Below are positions 35,168 to 47,100 of a DNA stretch of 64,000 nt, one piece after another. Both the position numbers and the translations under genes were made by a program. The stretch comes from Chinchilla lanigera (lineage: Eukaryota; Chordata; Mammalia; Rodentia; Chinchillidae). Location of the stretch: positions 4,896,783-4,960,782 of the forward strand of contig NW_004955423.1 of NCBI RefSeq assembly GCF_000276665.1, in the 5' to 3' direction. How positions within the stretch are numbered: the first letter of the stretch is position 1; every line of letters starts with the position of its first letter. The notes below the pieces were generated by a model. The model saw nothing but the letters and a program-made list of their open reading frames with translations. It was not told the origin of the DNA and made no database searches.

Positions 35168-38100
35168 ATGGATCCCATCTGTCTAGTGGAAAATGATAAA
35201 GAACAACTGATGGTGAACCCAAAGGCAATAAAGGTTCTTCAAATGATTACTGATCCTGTGGTGGTAGTAGCTATTGTTGGATTGTATCGTACAGGAAAAT
35301 CCTACCTGATGAACCGTCTTGCAGGACAAAACCATGGTGAGTGTTGTCTGAGGACGATGGCAATTTCTATGGAACCACTGATAATGCCTGCTGATCACAT
35401 CTACTCTAGGGCCATCTTAAGGGAGAAAGAAAAAATTCTTAATATTTATTCTTAATATTTATCATCAAATTTGTAATTTGAACTCTATCTATCCACAAAA
35501 GTCACTCAGTGCAAGTATTAAAAAGTTATCTCAACTCTAACGATCCACTCTAGTAGTCTGCATATGGCCCACTTTCTCCTGCATAGCTCAACTCTTGTAA
35601 CTGTGCTTTCTCTCTCATGCAGCGCTTTGTCTAAAATTGTTATGTCACTCCAAGATGCAAACAAATGTAGTTCTATATTTCTTGTTTTGTAAAAAGGAAT
35701 GAAGGCAAGAGAGAGGAAAGAAGGCAGGAAGGAAGGTGGGAGGAGGGGAGAGAGGAAAGGGTAGAAGGGAGAAAGAAGGAAGAAAAGTAGGAAAAAAATT
35801 ATGACATATGTATATCTCATATCTCAATGGCACTATATTTTTATTTGTCTGCCTCATTACATAATGAAACTTTAATAAATTATACTCACTATCCTATCCA
35901 AGCCTCTGCAAATATGTAAAATATACCAGAGTCCAAAAACTGCATTGTACAGAATAATTAATGAGTATGAACTGAATCTTTATTATTGTGCCAGTAAAGT
36001 AAAACAGTAAAACTTGTAAACACTCAAATCATACCATTTTTTTCCATCTATTGCTTATCAGTATTTTTGGTTTCATTATATGTCAACAATATTTTTCAAA
36101 ATAGTTTTATAATCTATATATGAGTTTGAAAACAGTGATCTGAAAAACTTTAAATTTTATTAAAACAATGTACTATTATAATTTGTTGGTGTTCATACAA
36201 TATAAGTATCATGTGTAGTTTTGAGTTTATATAAATACACATATCATATGTATTCTTATCTGTCTGGTTTCTTTAGTTTAAGAAACTTATTAATCATCCA
36301 CTTTGTCACATGAATTCATTAAATTATTTCCAATATTTTATAGTATTTTATTTTATAAAGATAGTACTATTTATTCATGTATTTTAGTGAATATTGGTTT
36401 ATTTCTGATGTGTATTTAGCTTTTAAGAGAAGACTATCATGCATAACTTTGAAATTTATGTTGGTACTTTTAATTTTGAAGAGATAATACAATGAAAATG
36501 ATACAGAATTTCAAAACATGGGAAATCAACAGTGGTTATTATATTGCATATTGTTATGTTCAAAGTAGTTGCTCAGATTACCAGATGGAGGCATTTTTAT
36601 ACAAACTTCCCTTATATAATATTGATAGAAGTGGAATTGTTAGACACTCAGAGTATTTGCTCGTTTAGTATTTCCAGATGATATCAAATAGCTTTTTAAA
36701 CTTTATGTGCAGCTTACATGCTTATTAGAAGCATTTGTGAACTGTCCATTTCTATACAAGAATTTAGTAATACAGGACTTTATTTGAATGTCTTAAATCT
36801 CATCATGAATAAGGTTGAAAACTTTTTCAAATATTCTTATTTAGGTTATTTATTTTGTTAAATACACACTCAAGTCTTTTCAAAGACTAGTTCATCTTAT
36901 TTGTTTCTGTTTGATTTCAAGGAACTCTGCCCAAGTTTCTCTTAATCCTTGTGCCTATGAAGAGCAGCTCCTCTGCCACCCCTTAATATTTTATATCTCC
37001 TTGAGCTCAGTACCATTTGGAGCTGAACCTGAGCCTCTATATTCTCACAATTTACTACATCCAAGCTGCTTCTTTCCTTTCTCTTACAGGGTTCCATCTG
37101 GGTACCACAGTGAGGTCTGAAACCAAGGGCATCTGGATGTGGTGTGTACCTCACCCTCAGAAGCCAAACCACACGCTGGTCCTTCTGGACACTGAGGGCC
37201 TGGGTGATGTGGAAAAGGTAAATCAGAGAGTTGTGAAAGAATCCTCTCCTTGATTCTCCAATTAAACTTAATTTTCCACCATAATTCAACTTTTATGACT
37301 TATTTTTGCCAGCTACAAATCCAGTTGTGGGTAATAAGTCTAAATTCCCTTTCCTTGAAATTACTTCTTCGGTAAGCTCAACTATTTTAGTGTATTATGG
37401 GAAGATAATGTTATTTTTTTTTAGTTTGGGTGAATAGCATAATTTAGTAAATATTTATTGAGGAGCCACATCCAAGAGTTCTGTATTATATACCATAAGT
37501 ACTCTAATGAAGGTAAAGCCTATTTCCTAGTTCAGGAGTCAGCATACACTTATGTGATCAGTATGCAGTGTCATGGATGCACAGAAGTAAGCACCTAACC
37601 TGGTTGTATGCTTTAGAAAATGCTTCCTGGAGGAAATGACATCTCAGCCATAAAGTGCGAGGCCGGTAGAACTGTATTAGTGTTCTGAGCCTAATGTGTC
37701 ATGGTACCACAATTTGGGAGGCTCAATAACAGAAGTGTATTTGCTCATAGTTCTAGAAGCTGGAAATCCAAGACCAAGATATTATCAGGGTTAGTCTTTC
37801 TGTGGAATGTGAAGGACATTCCTTTTGATGCCTGCATCCTAACTTTTGGTGATTTCATGGCAATACTTGTCATCTGTGGGCTTGCAGAAGTATACTTGGA
37901 TCACTATCTACAACGTCAGTTTTTTTTTTCCCCTGAGATATATATTTATTACTGTACCTGAAACACCAGTCATGTGGATTAGAGCTTAGCTAATGACTTC
38001 ACTTGAACTGAACTACCTCATAAGGACCCTGTGTTCAAAAAAGACCATTTTATGAAGTACTACAGGTCAGGACTCAAGCACATCATTTGGAGGGCCTGAG

Positions 38101-41100
38101 GAAGGTCCAGTTCAACTCTTAATAGAGATCTACCAGTTGAAGTATGTAGGTATGATGGAGATAGAAATAGAAGCCATGAAAATAAGCACAGTTAAATAAT
38201 CTATTTATTCTTCAGAAAAGCCTTAGCTAAGCCAGGATTTCAGCTTTGGTTCAAGTCTGGATTTTAGAGAAACCTGTTTAATGACTTCTATAAAAGTAAG
38301 ACCTTAGGCATCCAAAAAAAATTTCAAATAGGATTTTAAGTAGTAAATTAGATTTGAAGTATTTCAGTATAAGATTTTAACTATGTTGGTCTTCATAGTA
38401 TTAAATGCAGTGAATCCTTTATGCTTCTTATTTTACATTACTCTGAGCCTAACTTGAATGGAGTGGTATGGACTTTGGCTTCCATTGCTATAAAAAAAGA
38501 TGTAGAAATTTCACACTGGAATCTTGTAGAAATAGATGTGTTGTTTGGTATAAGTCTATTTGAATTGGGTATTTTTAGGGACTGTAAAATAAAAACCTGA
38601 AAAGCCTTTTTACTCAAAATATAAAAGATTTCCTGCTTTTCAGAGGAAGTCCTGTGAGCATATTGTCCATATGTACAGAGGAAAAATTTCATACTATAAA
38701 CTGTTATTGTCTGTAGAGCTACTCATTGACACTAAAACACGGGATGGGATCTGGATCAGACCTAATTCCATTTGCCTGACTTCCATGGCCCATCACATCT
38801 TATGGTGAATCTCATTTCCAGCCTGTTCTTTCAAGCCCACCTATCTACCCACCTATCCATTGTTTCAGACAGATGAAATAACTCTGTAATACATTTATAT
38901 GACCCTATCATATTTCTGCCTTGGTTAGGGCTGATTTTCCACATGTATGATTTCTTAAAATCTGAAATTATATGTTGTACCAATTGTCTAAGGTGAAGCT
39001 GCACTGAGACTGTAATCATTGGATCCCAGGCTTATAGCTACATTGCTCTGAAGTTGCACAGCACTTGCTCCCATTTATTGAACTTACCCACTTTTCTACA
39101 CAGTAGAATGCCCAGTTACTGAAATTAATTTCACTAATATAACCAGTGAATCTAATGAAATGGTTTCTAAATATTTTTGTGTACTTTTATACTCAGGAAC
39201 TGTATAAGCATTTTACACACTGACAGTATCATTTATTTTTGTTAAAGAAACTAAGGCCCTGTTAATGGCCAAGGTTATAAAGAAAAAGAAGTATAAATTT
39301 AAAGTCTTATTCAAAACTCAGTTCTTTGTCCTACTATTCTGCTATATCAGCTGATGTAATGAATAAGTGATAGAATGAGAGAATGATGAGCAGACTCTTC
39401 AGCCTTGCTCTACTGTACTTTCTAGGGTGACCCTAAGAATGACTCCTGGATCTTCGCCCTGGCCGTGCTTCTGAGCAGCACCTTTGTCTACAACAGCATG
39501 AGCACCATCAACCACCAGGCCCTGGAGCAGCTATAGTATCCTTCCAGGACCTGAGCCAGCATGTATCATTGATTTCAGGGATTTGTTAGAGTGACTCAGT
39601 TCTTATGCTTGAGGTGGGGAGTACCTAGGACAGAAGAGAAGGCTTGGAAATTGTTTTTTGAGATCTAGAAATTAGGGTATGTATGTAATGGCTCTCATTC
39701 CTTAGCTAAGATCCCAGCTATGTGACTGAACTAACGGAGCTAATCAGGTCAAAATCCACTTCAAATTCTGAGGAAATGGATGACTCTGATGAGTTTGTAA
39801 GTTTCTTTCCAGATTTTGTTTGGGCTGTTCGGGATTTCATACTGGAGCTGAAGTTAGATGAAAACCCCATCACGGAAGATGAGTACCTGGAGAATGCCTT
39901 GAAGCTGATTCCAGGTACATGGAACATGGTCTGGTTGGGGAGGCTTCGTTCTAGCTGTGGGATCAAGTAAGCCCTATCATTCAGCACTTGACATAGGTGT
40001 TGATTTGAGATTGGATTGAGCTCTAAGCTAATGGTAAATTGATGACTCTTCAAGGGTGATTGGTGATAGTTTTTCAAGAGTTACTATTACTTGAGAAATT
40101 TCTAGGTGCTAGAGTTTCATCTCACTAAAAAGCAAGGCACGTATTGAAACAAATTATTTTAGACCAATTAAGAACACATGAAAAATAATCCAGATTATAA
40201 TATTGCTATAGCAAAGCCCCATATATTGTGTTCTTTATTAAGTGCTTCTCCTGTTCTTTATTTAGAAAAAAAATTGGAATTTGATAAACACAGAGTCATA
40301 TGAAATGAAATGACCTAATTTTCAAATGGTAACTGTTTTATACAGTGTGTTTCCTTAGTACTTGGTGAGTTACCATTCATCAGAATAGAGGTATTTATAC
40401 AGTAAATAATTAAGAATCAATTCACATTTCTTTCTATTAACACTGTAAAATCTTTTATTTTACCTTTCTTGTAGAATTATCCTCTTCCTTTGACAGACTT
40501 ACATATAATAATTTTCCTATGGATTTGTTAGTTGTACTATATTTACCAAGGTGGACAAGTTTTGGCACTTAAAATGTCAGTGTTTTATTCATTCTTTCAA
40601 AAGCATTAATTGAACAACTTTGCGTGTGACCCAATCATTCTTTAAGGACAAGTGTAACAAACTCTGATACAAGAAAGTAAAGTTTTCAAATTACATTTAA
40701 ATTAACTTTATTCTTAAAAAGTTTCCAAAGAAAGAAATCACTAAACATATGTATGTGTGTGTGTATATTTGGCTGATATTTCTGTCCTAACCTGGGTATG
40801 ATTCTGTCCTAACCTGGTGTTTTTCATTATGTCCACTTCGTGACTTTGTTCCTGGAAGCATCTTATCCTTTTCTGGTATCACTTTGTCTTAAGACATATA
40901 TTTCATCTCTGACAAGGCTATAATAAGATCAGAAAAGGATTTCTAACTCTTTTTTTCATTAGTTGATCACTCAGTAAGTGTTTGTTAAATACTTAATCCA
41001 TAGACATCTGTATAATTGCTGTGTAGCCTAAAGATGAGTCACCCTACCCATGGATAAATGACCGTAGTCAGAATTACTTTATTGCCTTTCACCTTTGTGC

Positions 41101-44100
41101 AGAAATGGAGTTTCCTCCCTTTAAATGGTCAGCACCAGGTTGATTTTCAGTAAGTTATCACATGATTGAGTTAGAGGAGTTTTACAAGCAAGGGAATGCA
41201 GTGATGCAGAGATCTCTGGAGATAAAAATACTTCAGCTTCTTTCTTGAAAGTTGTCATTTAAAAGACTAATTTTTTTTGAACTTTCACAGGCAGAAGTCG
41301 CAAAATCCAAAATTCCAACATGCCTAGGGAGTGTATCAAGAATTTTTTTCCAAAACGAAAGTGTTTTGTCTTTGATCGACCTACAAAAGAAAAAGATCTC
41401 TTAGTTCATATTGAGGAACTGCCAGAAGACCAGCTGGATTATAATTTCCAAGCACAATCCAAAAAATTCTGTTCCTACATCTTCACCAATGCAAAGCCCA
41501 AGACACTGAAAGAGGGAATCATTGTCACTGGGAACCGTGAGTCACCTTGACATCAGTACTATACCTGTTTTTCGTTATGGGTGAAGTTTGTTCATACCCT
41601 GCATTAGGCAATATTTTTTCTTACTACACATAGAAATTCATGTTTCCTAATCATATCTACATGAGGATTTATTAAGATCTAATATTTCTTAAGAAGCTAC
41701 TCTCTTGATCTCATAAGCACAAGCTGGAGTTAACACAAACCACCCACAGTACATGCATGACTGTCCCATGGGGGGTGTGGCTCTTACCACTTGCTTGTAC
41801 CACCTGGGACTGACCCATGCTGCCCAATGGGACAGGCAAGCACAGTGAGACATGAATGACCCCATTATAAATGAGTTAAAGACAGAATACCTGTGTTTGA
41901 AGTAAATACTATAGGACATCTATTTCTCTGCATGGAGAAAAACACATTTTGCAAATTCACATTAGTAATAAATTAATAATAAGATAAACAATAGGCCAAG
42001 ATTCCTGAAAATTCATTGAATTGAGGCCAAAATTGAGTATGAGCTCATGAACAGATGTGGTTTCTGATTCTGACCTGTGCAGACATGCAGTGCCTTATGC
42101 TGAGAGCAACTTCCCTGGCTTAGAGCTCTGTCATTGCTCTGAAATTGTCGATGATATTTTATATGCAGATTTAGTGTCATTTGGGACTCGGTCTACAAAT
42201 TAGGCAATTAGATTCATATATGTGATGTACTTCTCCTTTCTAATCTCCTGCTTTTCCAGTTTGTACTAGATTGTTAAGAGAATATAATTATCACATTGGT
42301 GATTATCAGTGATTTAAATTACTTGAATTAGAAGCATTAAAAATTTGAACACAAAAGTCAGTAATTTCACTCGAAGAAAGAGAACTTTCTCAAAACACAA
42401 AAAGGTTTTTTGTGCTAAAACCAGTTTTGATGATCTTTGGAACACTGATTCCAAAATAATATAGAAAAACAGATAGTAACCTGGTATTTGTCTTTAAGTT
42501 ATTTGGCTTTTTTAGGGCTGGGGGCTCTGGTGGAGACCTATGTGAAGGCCATCAACAGTGGGGCAGTGCCCTGCTTGGAGAATGCTGTGACCACTCTGGC
42601 CCAGCGTGAGAATGCAGCAGCCGTGCAGAAGGCAGCCGACCACTACAAAGAGCAGATGGTCCAGAGAGTTCAGCTCCCCACAGACACTCTCCAGGAGCTG
42701 CTGGATGTGCATGCGGCCTGTGAGAAGGAGGCCATTGCAGTCTTCATGGAGTGGTCCTTCAAGGATGAAAGTCGAGAATTCCAGAAGAAGCTGGTGGTAC
42801 TGTGTTCTATAAATTTTTTCCCCTCCCTGGCCTTGAGGAATGATGTTTAAAGCCTACTATTTTGACCCCTGTGCATAATGTCCTATACCTAAAGGAAGGA
42901 ACTTGCATTTATGTGAGTGGCAGGGTTCTATAGGCTGGCAGTTGGCATTCTATCTCAAAGACAGTTGATATCTCATTGGTGCATAACAAATTAGAGTGAA
43001 TTTAAGAGCTTAAAAAAGCAAAAGACATTAGCTTACAGCTCTGTTGCTCATGAGTGCATTGAAGAAGGCTGAGTGCTGTGCTTAAAAGCAAAGGTCAGCA
43101 AATAGAGTTCTCAGCTGCAGGTTCTAGAGAACCTCAAAAGTCAATCAAATTCTTCCAATTACTTGGTCTGTGATTTACAAGAACAATAAAAAATTTTCTT
43201 CACTTTACTTTTACACACTCAAATGTTCACTGGAAAAATTAAAGAGGGATTCCAAAACCTAGAGTACACAGAAAACCTCAATCATTATTTGTTGGGTTGG
43301 CATTTCCTGTGTACATTTTCATGCACAGCAACATGAATCCCCTTGGAAAACTCCCAGTCACTTTCATCTTTTATTCCCCGTTTGGGGGTTGAGTCACTAT
43401 TAATTGCAGTGCTGCTGAAGGAACCAAGCAGTTTGTGTCTTTTAATTCCATCCTTTTAGAGAGAATGAGCAGGGTGCCAAGGCAGTTGAGGGGTTTGCCA
43501 AGGTCACACAAAAAGTCTCCCAACTCCTGTGGTCCTTTCCATGCTCCAATACAATCACAGGTCATCAGACTGCTTCTTCTTGAGGCACAGTGGGACCTTC
43601 CTTCAACTGCTCATTCTCTTACATCCCTACATTACCCTGGCAGGGAATCATCGAAGAAAAAAAGGAAGCTTTCTTGTTGAAAAATGAAGAGGCATCTGTC
43701 AAATACTGCCAAGCTGAACTGAAGCAGCTCTCAGAGCCCCTGATGGAAAGCATTGCAAAAGGAATTTTCTCTGTTTCTGGAGGCCACAGTCTCTACGTAG
43801 AAGCAAAAAGGAAGGTCGAACAGGGCTATCTCCAACTGCCCAGGAAAGGAGTTAAGGTGAGAAGTACGAATTAGGAAAGGGGAATAGAGAGCAGTTAATT
43901 AGTGTAGTGCTGTCCCTTAAAATCTAAGAACACTGAGCCATCTAAGAGGAGAGATTACAGCACATGATGATTCTATATTTTTAGCTTTTATGTCAATAAT
44001 TGATTATTTTTGATGAAATGAAACATTCTTCCCCCCTCCAAAAAAAAACAGAGGATACTATCAGTAATCCCAGCTGGAGTAGAACTTTTCTTCCTCAATC

Positions 44101-47100
44101 AAACAATGTGGTGTAGTGTGTGTGTGTGTGTGTGTATGTGTGTGTATGTGATTGTTTTTGAGGAGCTGAGTACAGAGGATTCAAAGTTCATGACACACCC
44201 TTTTTTACAAAATGCTGATGATCTTGCTTCTGATAGAAATAATCAGTTGGCTATAGTGTTGTAAACATTGTCATCTTGACATGAACAGAAAATAGAAATA
44301 ATGATGCACCTACATTCATGAGGATATTAGTAATAATGCTGACACATATTCTATACTCTCATATATCATATGTGTAGTCAGTAACCTAAGGTTACAAGGT
44401 ACTTTTGGAACTAATTTAATCCTCAGGATAATGTGATGAATAGGTACTATTATTAGTCATATTTTATAGTTGAAAAATGCAATACTCAGAGAAATAAATG
44501 AATTCCAGGCCCCAAAGACAGTAGTTGGGAGAGCTGCTTTACAGGGTAGCTTAGTGTACTTAGCAGCAATTCTAAACTCTGAAGTCTGCCCAGGAATACT
44601 TACTATAAGATGAAGTAAAGGGTCATGGTGAATTATTAATGAGTGTAATATGAATTAAGAAAAAAGATGCAATCATCCTATAAGAAGAAAAGAATGTTAA
44701 AATATATGAAATAATAATATGTTTCAAGGATGTACATAGATCTGATTGGCTGCAATCTGGGTGTTTTAATTACTTTTCTCATTACTGAGTCAAAGTACCC
44801 ACCATTCACAAATTAAGTGGGGAAAGGTTTATTTAGATCACAATTTAAAAGGTTTCAGTCCATCATCAGCTGGCTCCAAGGCAGGGTAGCATGGCAGACA
44901 GGCATCAGAAAGGAGAACAACTTTTTTCTTCCCCTTTTATATTATATCTAGGATACCAGGATTAGAAAATTACCAAACCAGTGGACTGATTAAAAATCAT
45001 ACATCTTTCATCCCAGGATTACACACTGTAGTTTGAGCCATCTCTGAAACAGCTCTATCTATGACTACATGAGGCTTTGAGGGAAACCTAGATTCAAACT
45101 ATAACATTCCACCTCTGTTCCCCTAAAGACTCATGTAGATTCCTTTATGCAAAAGACATTTAGTCTATCTCTAACAGTTTCAGCATTGCTCAAAAGTTCA
45201 AGCCCTAAGTTTCTGCTGAGATGTAAGGCAAACTCTTAGCCATGAGCCTCTGTACAATGAAAAGAAAGTTAATCACTTCCAACATCCAATGGCACAAAGG
45301 AATGGCACCAAAGTAAGTCCAAAATCCAGCAGGGAAAATGTTAAGTACTGTCGTTCTATGTGCAGCATCTGAGGCAGTCAGTGGCAAGATATGAACTCCA
45401 ATGGGCTTGGGTAGCTCAACCCCTGTGGCACTTCAGGTGGGTGTGGCTCCCATGGCTTCTTTTTTGGCTGGCTGTGCTCACTCTTTGCAGCTTTCCTTAG
45501 AATACCTATGTTCCTGGCTTCTCCAACCTTCTAGGATCTCGACTGCATCTTTGGCTTCATGTCTACAGCTTCACATACTGTCCTTTGAGAAGCACAATGC
45601 CTGGCCTCCTAGGCCTTCTTTTGAAATCTGGTTGGAAACTTTTTGATCCCATAACTCTTGCATTCTGTATGCACCTAAAACTAGCACCATATGGGTGACA
45701 CCCAGATCTACTGCTAGCTGGAACAGTAGCCAGGATTCCTTCTCTCTTGGTTGTAGGGGTCCTGTGCCTATGAACCAAATCCTCTGCTCTAGGGGTCTCT
45801 TGTCAAAGAAAAGACTTTCACCTTTGCAGTTTTGAGGCTGCAAATGGTGGAGTTCTACTGCTCCCTATAATGCCCTCAGGCTATCTTTTCTATTTTCCTG
45901 TTCCTAGTCAGCAGTCAAGATCTCCTTTGCTATATCTTTGCAGTCCACAGCTTTATTGGTGTTTCCTTTCTGGCAAACTCAAAACATTTTAAATCATTCT
46001 TCTAGGCTGTTTTCTGTTGGTTCTCAAAATAAATCAGCTAAAGTCCCCCAGTGGTACCCATACCACCACCTCAACATTAGACTGCCTTGAAATTTCTTCT
46101 GCAAGATAAATAAGTCTGCCACCCTTAATCTTAGTCTCAGACAAAGTCTCTGGACAGGAGCAAAATGCAGCCATACTTTCTGTCAAGCATAAAGCACATC
46201 GTCTGGAGTCCAGAAGCCAGTGCAGTCCTTCCTCCCAGTAGTAATCTACTTGGCCTGGTCTTTTCTAGCAGGATTTCTATCAGCCTTCTGGTCTTTTGTA
46301 CCCTGACCAAAATACCCTATCAAGTATGCCTAAGGCATTCTGGCTTTACTTTTTTACTGGCAGCTCCAAACTTTTCCTGACTCCTCCCTTTCCCATAGCA
46401 AGTACCAAAAGCTTCTAAACCATGTGTATAAAGAGCCCCTCCTGGTCCTCATCTCAGTCCAAGAAGTTATATTTGTAATCCCATGGAAAAGTTATAGGAA
46501 TTCTAGTGAGATAATTCCAATCTACCACTTCCAGTGCAACCCATGATGATAATAAAGACACTAGTCATATTTGTAATTGTAGGGACTCAAGGGGTCCTAA
46601 ATTCAGATAGGATAATGTCTAACCAGAACAAAGGGCTGAACTCAGCCCAAACCTGGGTTTTATTTTTTTTTATTTTTTTATTTTGGTTTTTCTCCGGTAC
46701 CGGGAACCGAACTCACGACCTTACGCTTGCCAGGCAGGCGCTTTCTGGGTTTTATTAATTCATGAAGAAGGGAGTGGCTTGATGATGAGTGATTGTATGA
46801 TGGGAAGCACATGAGTGCGGTGAGCTGAGCTAGGTAGGTGGTCTGAAATCACCTCTGCAATATGCACAGAGAAGGATATGAAGAAAAAGTTATCTGTATG
46901 ACACAACTGAGGTAGTATCTCATGTTTTAGAGTCAGTTCTTCAGCTCTGATGTGTAATCTTTTTTCCCTGGGAAGTCTTTGTGTTTTTGGTTTTTTTTTT
47001 TTTTTTGTCTTTTTTTGGTTTTTCTCCAGTACCAGGAACCGAACTCATGACCTTGTGCTTGCCAGGCAGGCGCTTTGCCACTGAGCTAAATCCCCAGCCC

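Noticed and set aside
35518..35857. Minus-strand proline/serine/leucine-rich ORFs
   Set aside because: Products of the purine-rich microsatellite tract on the + strand.
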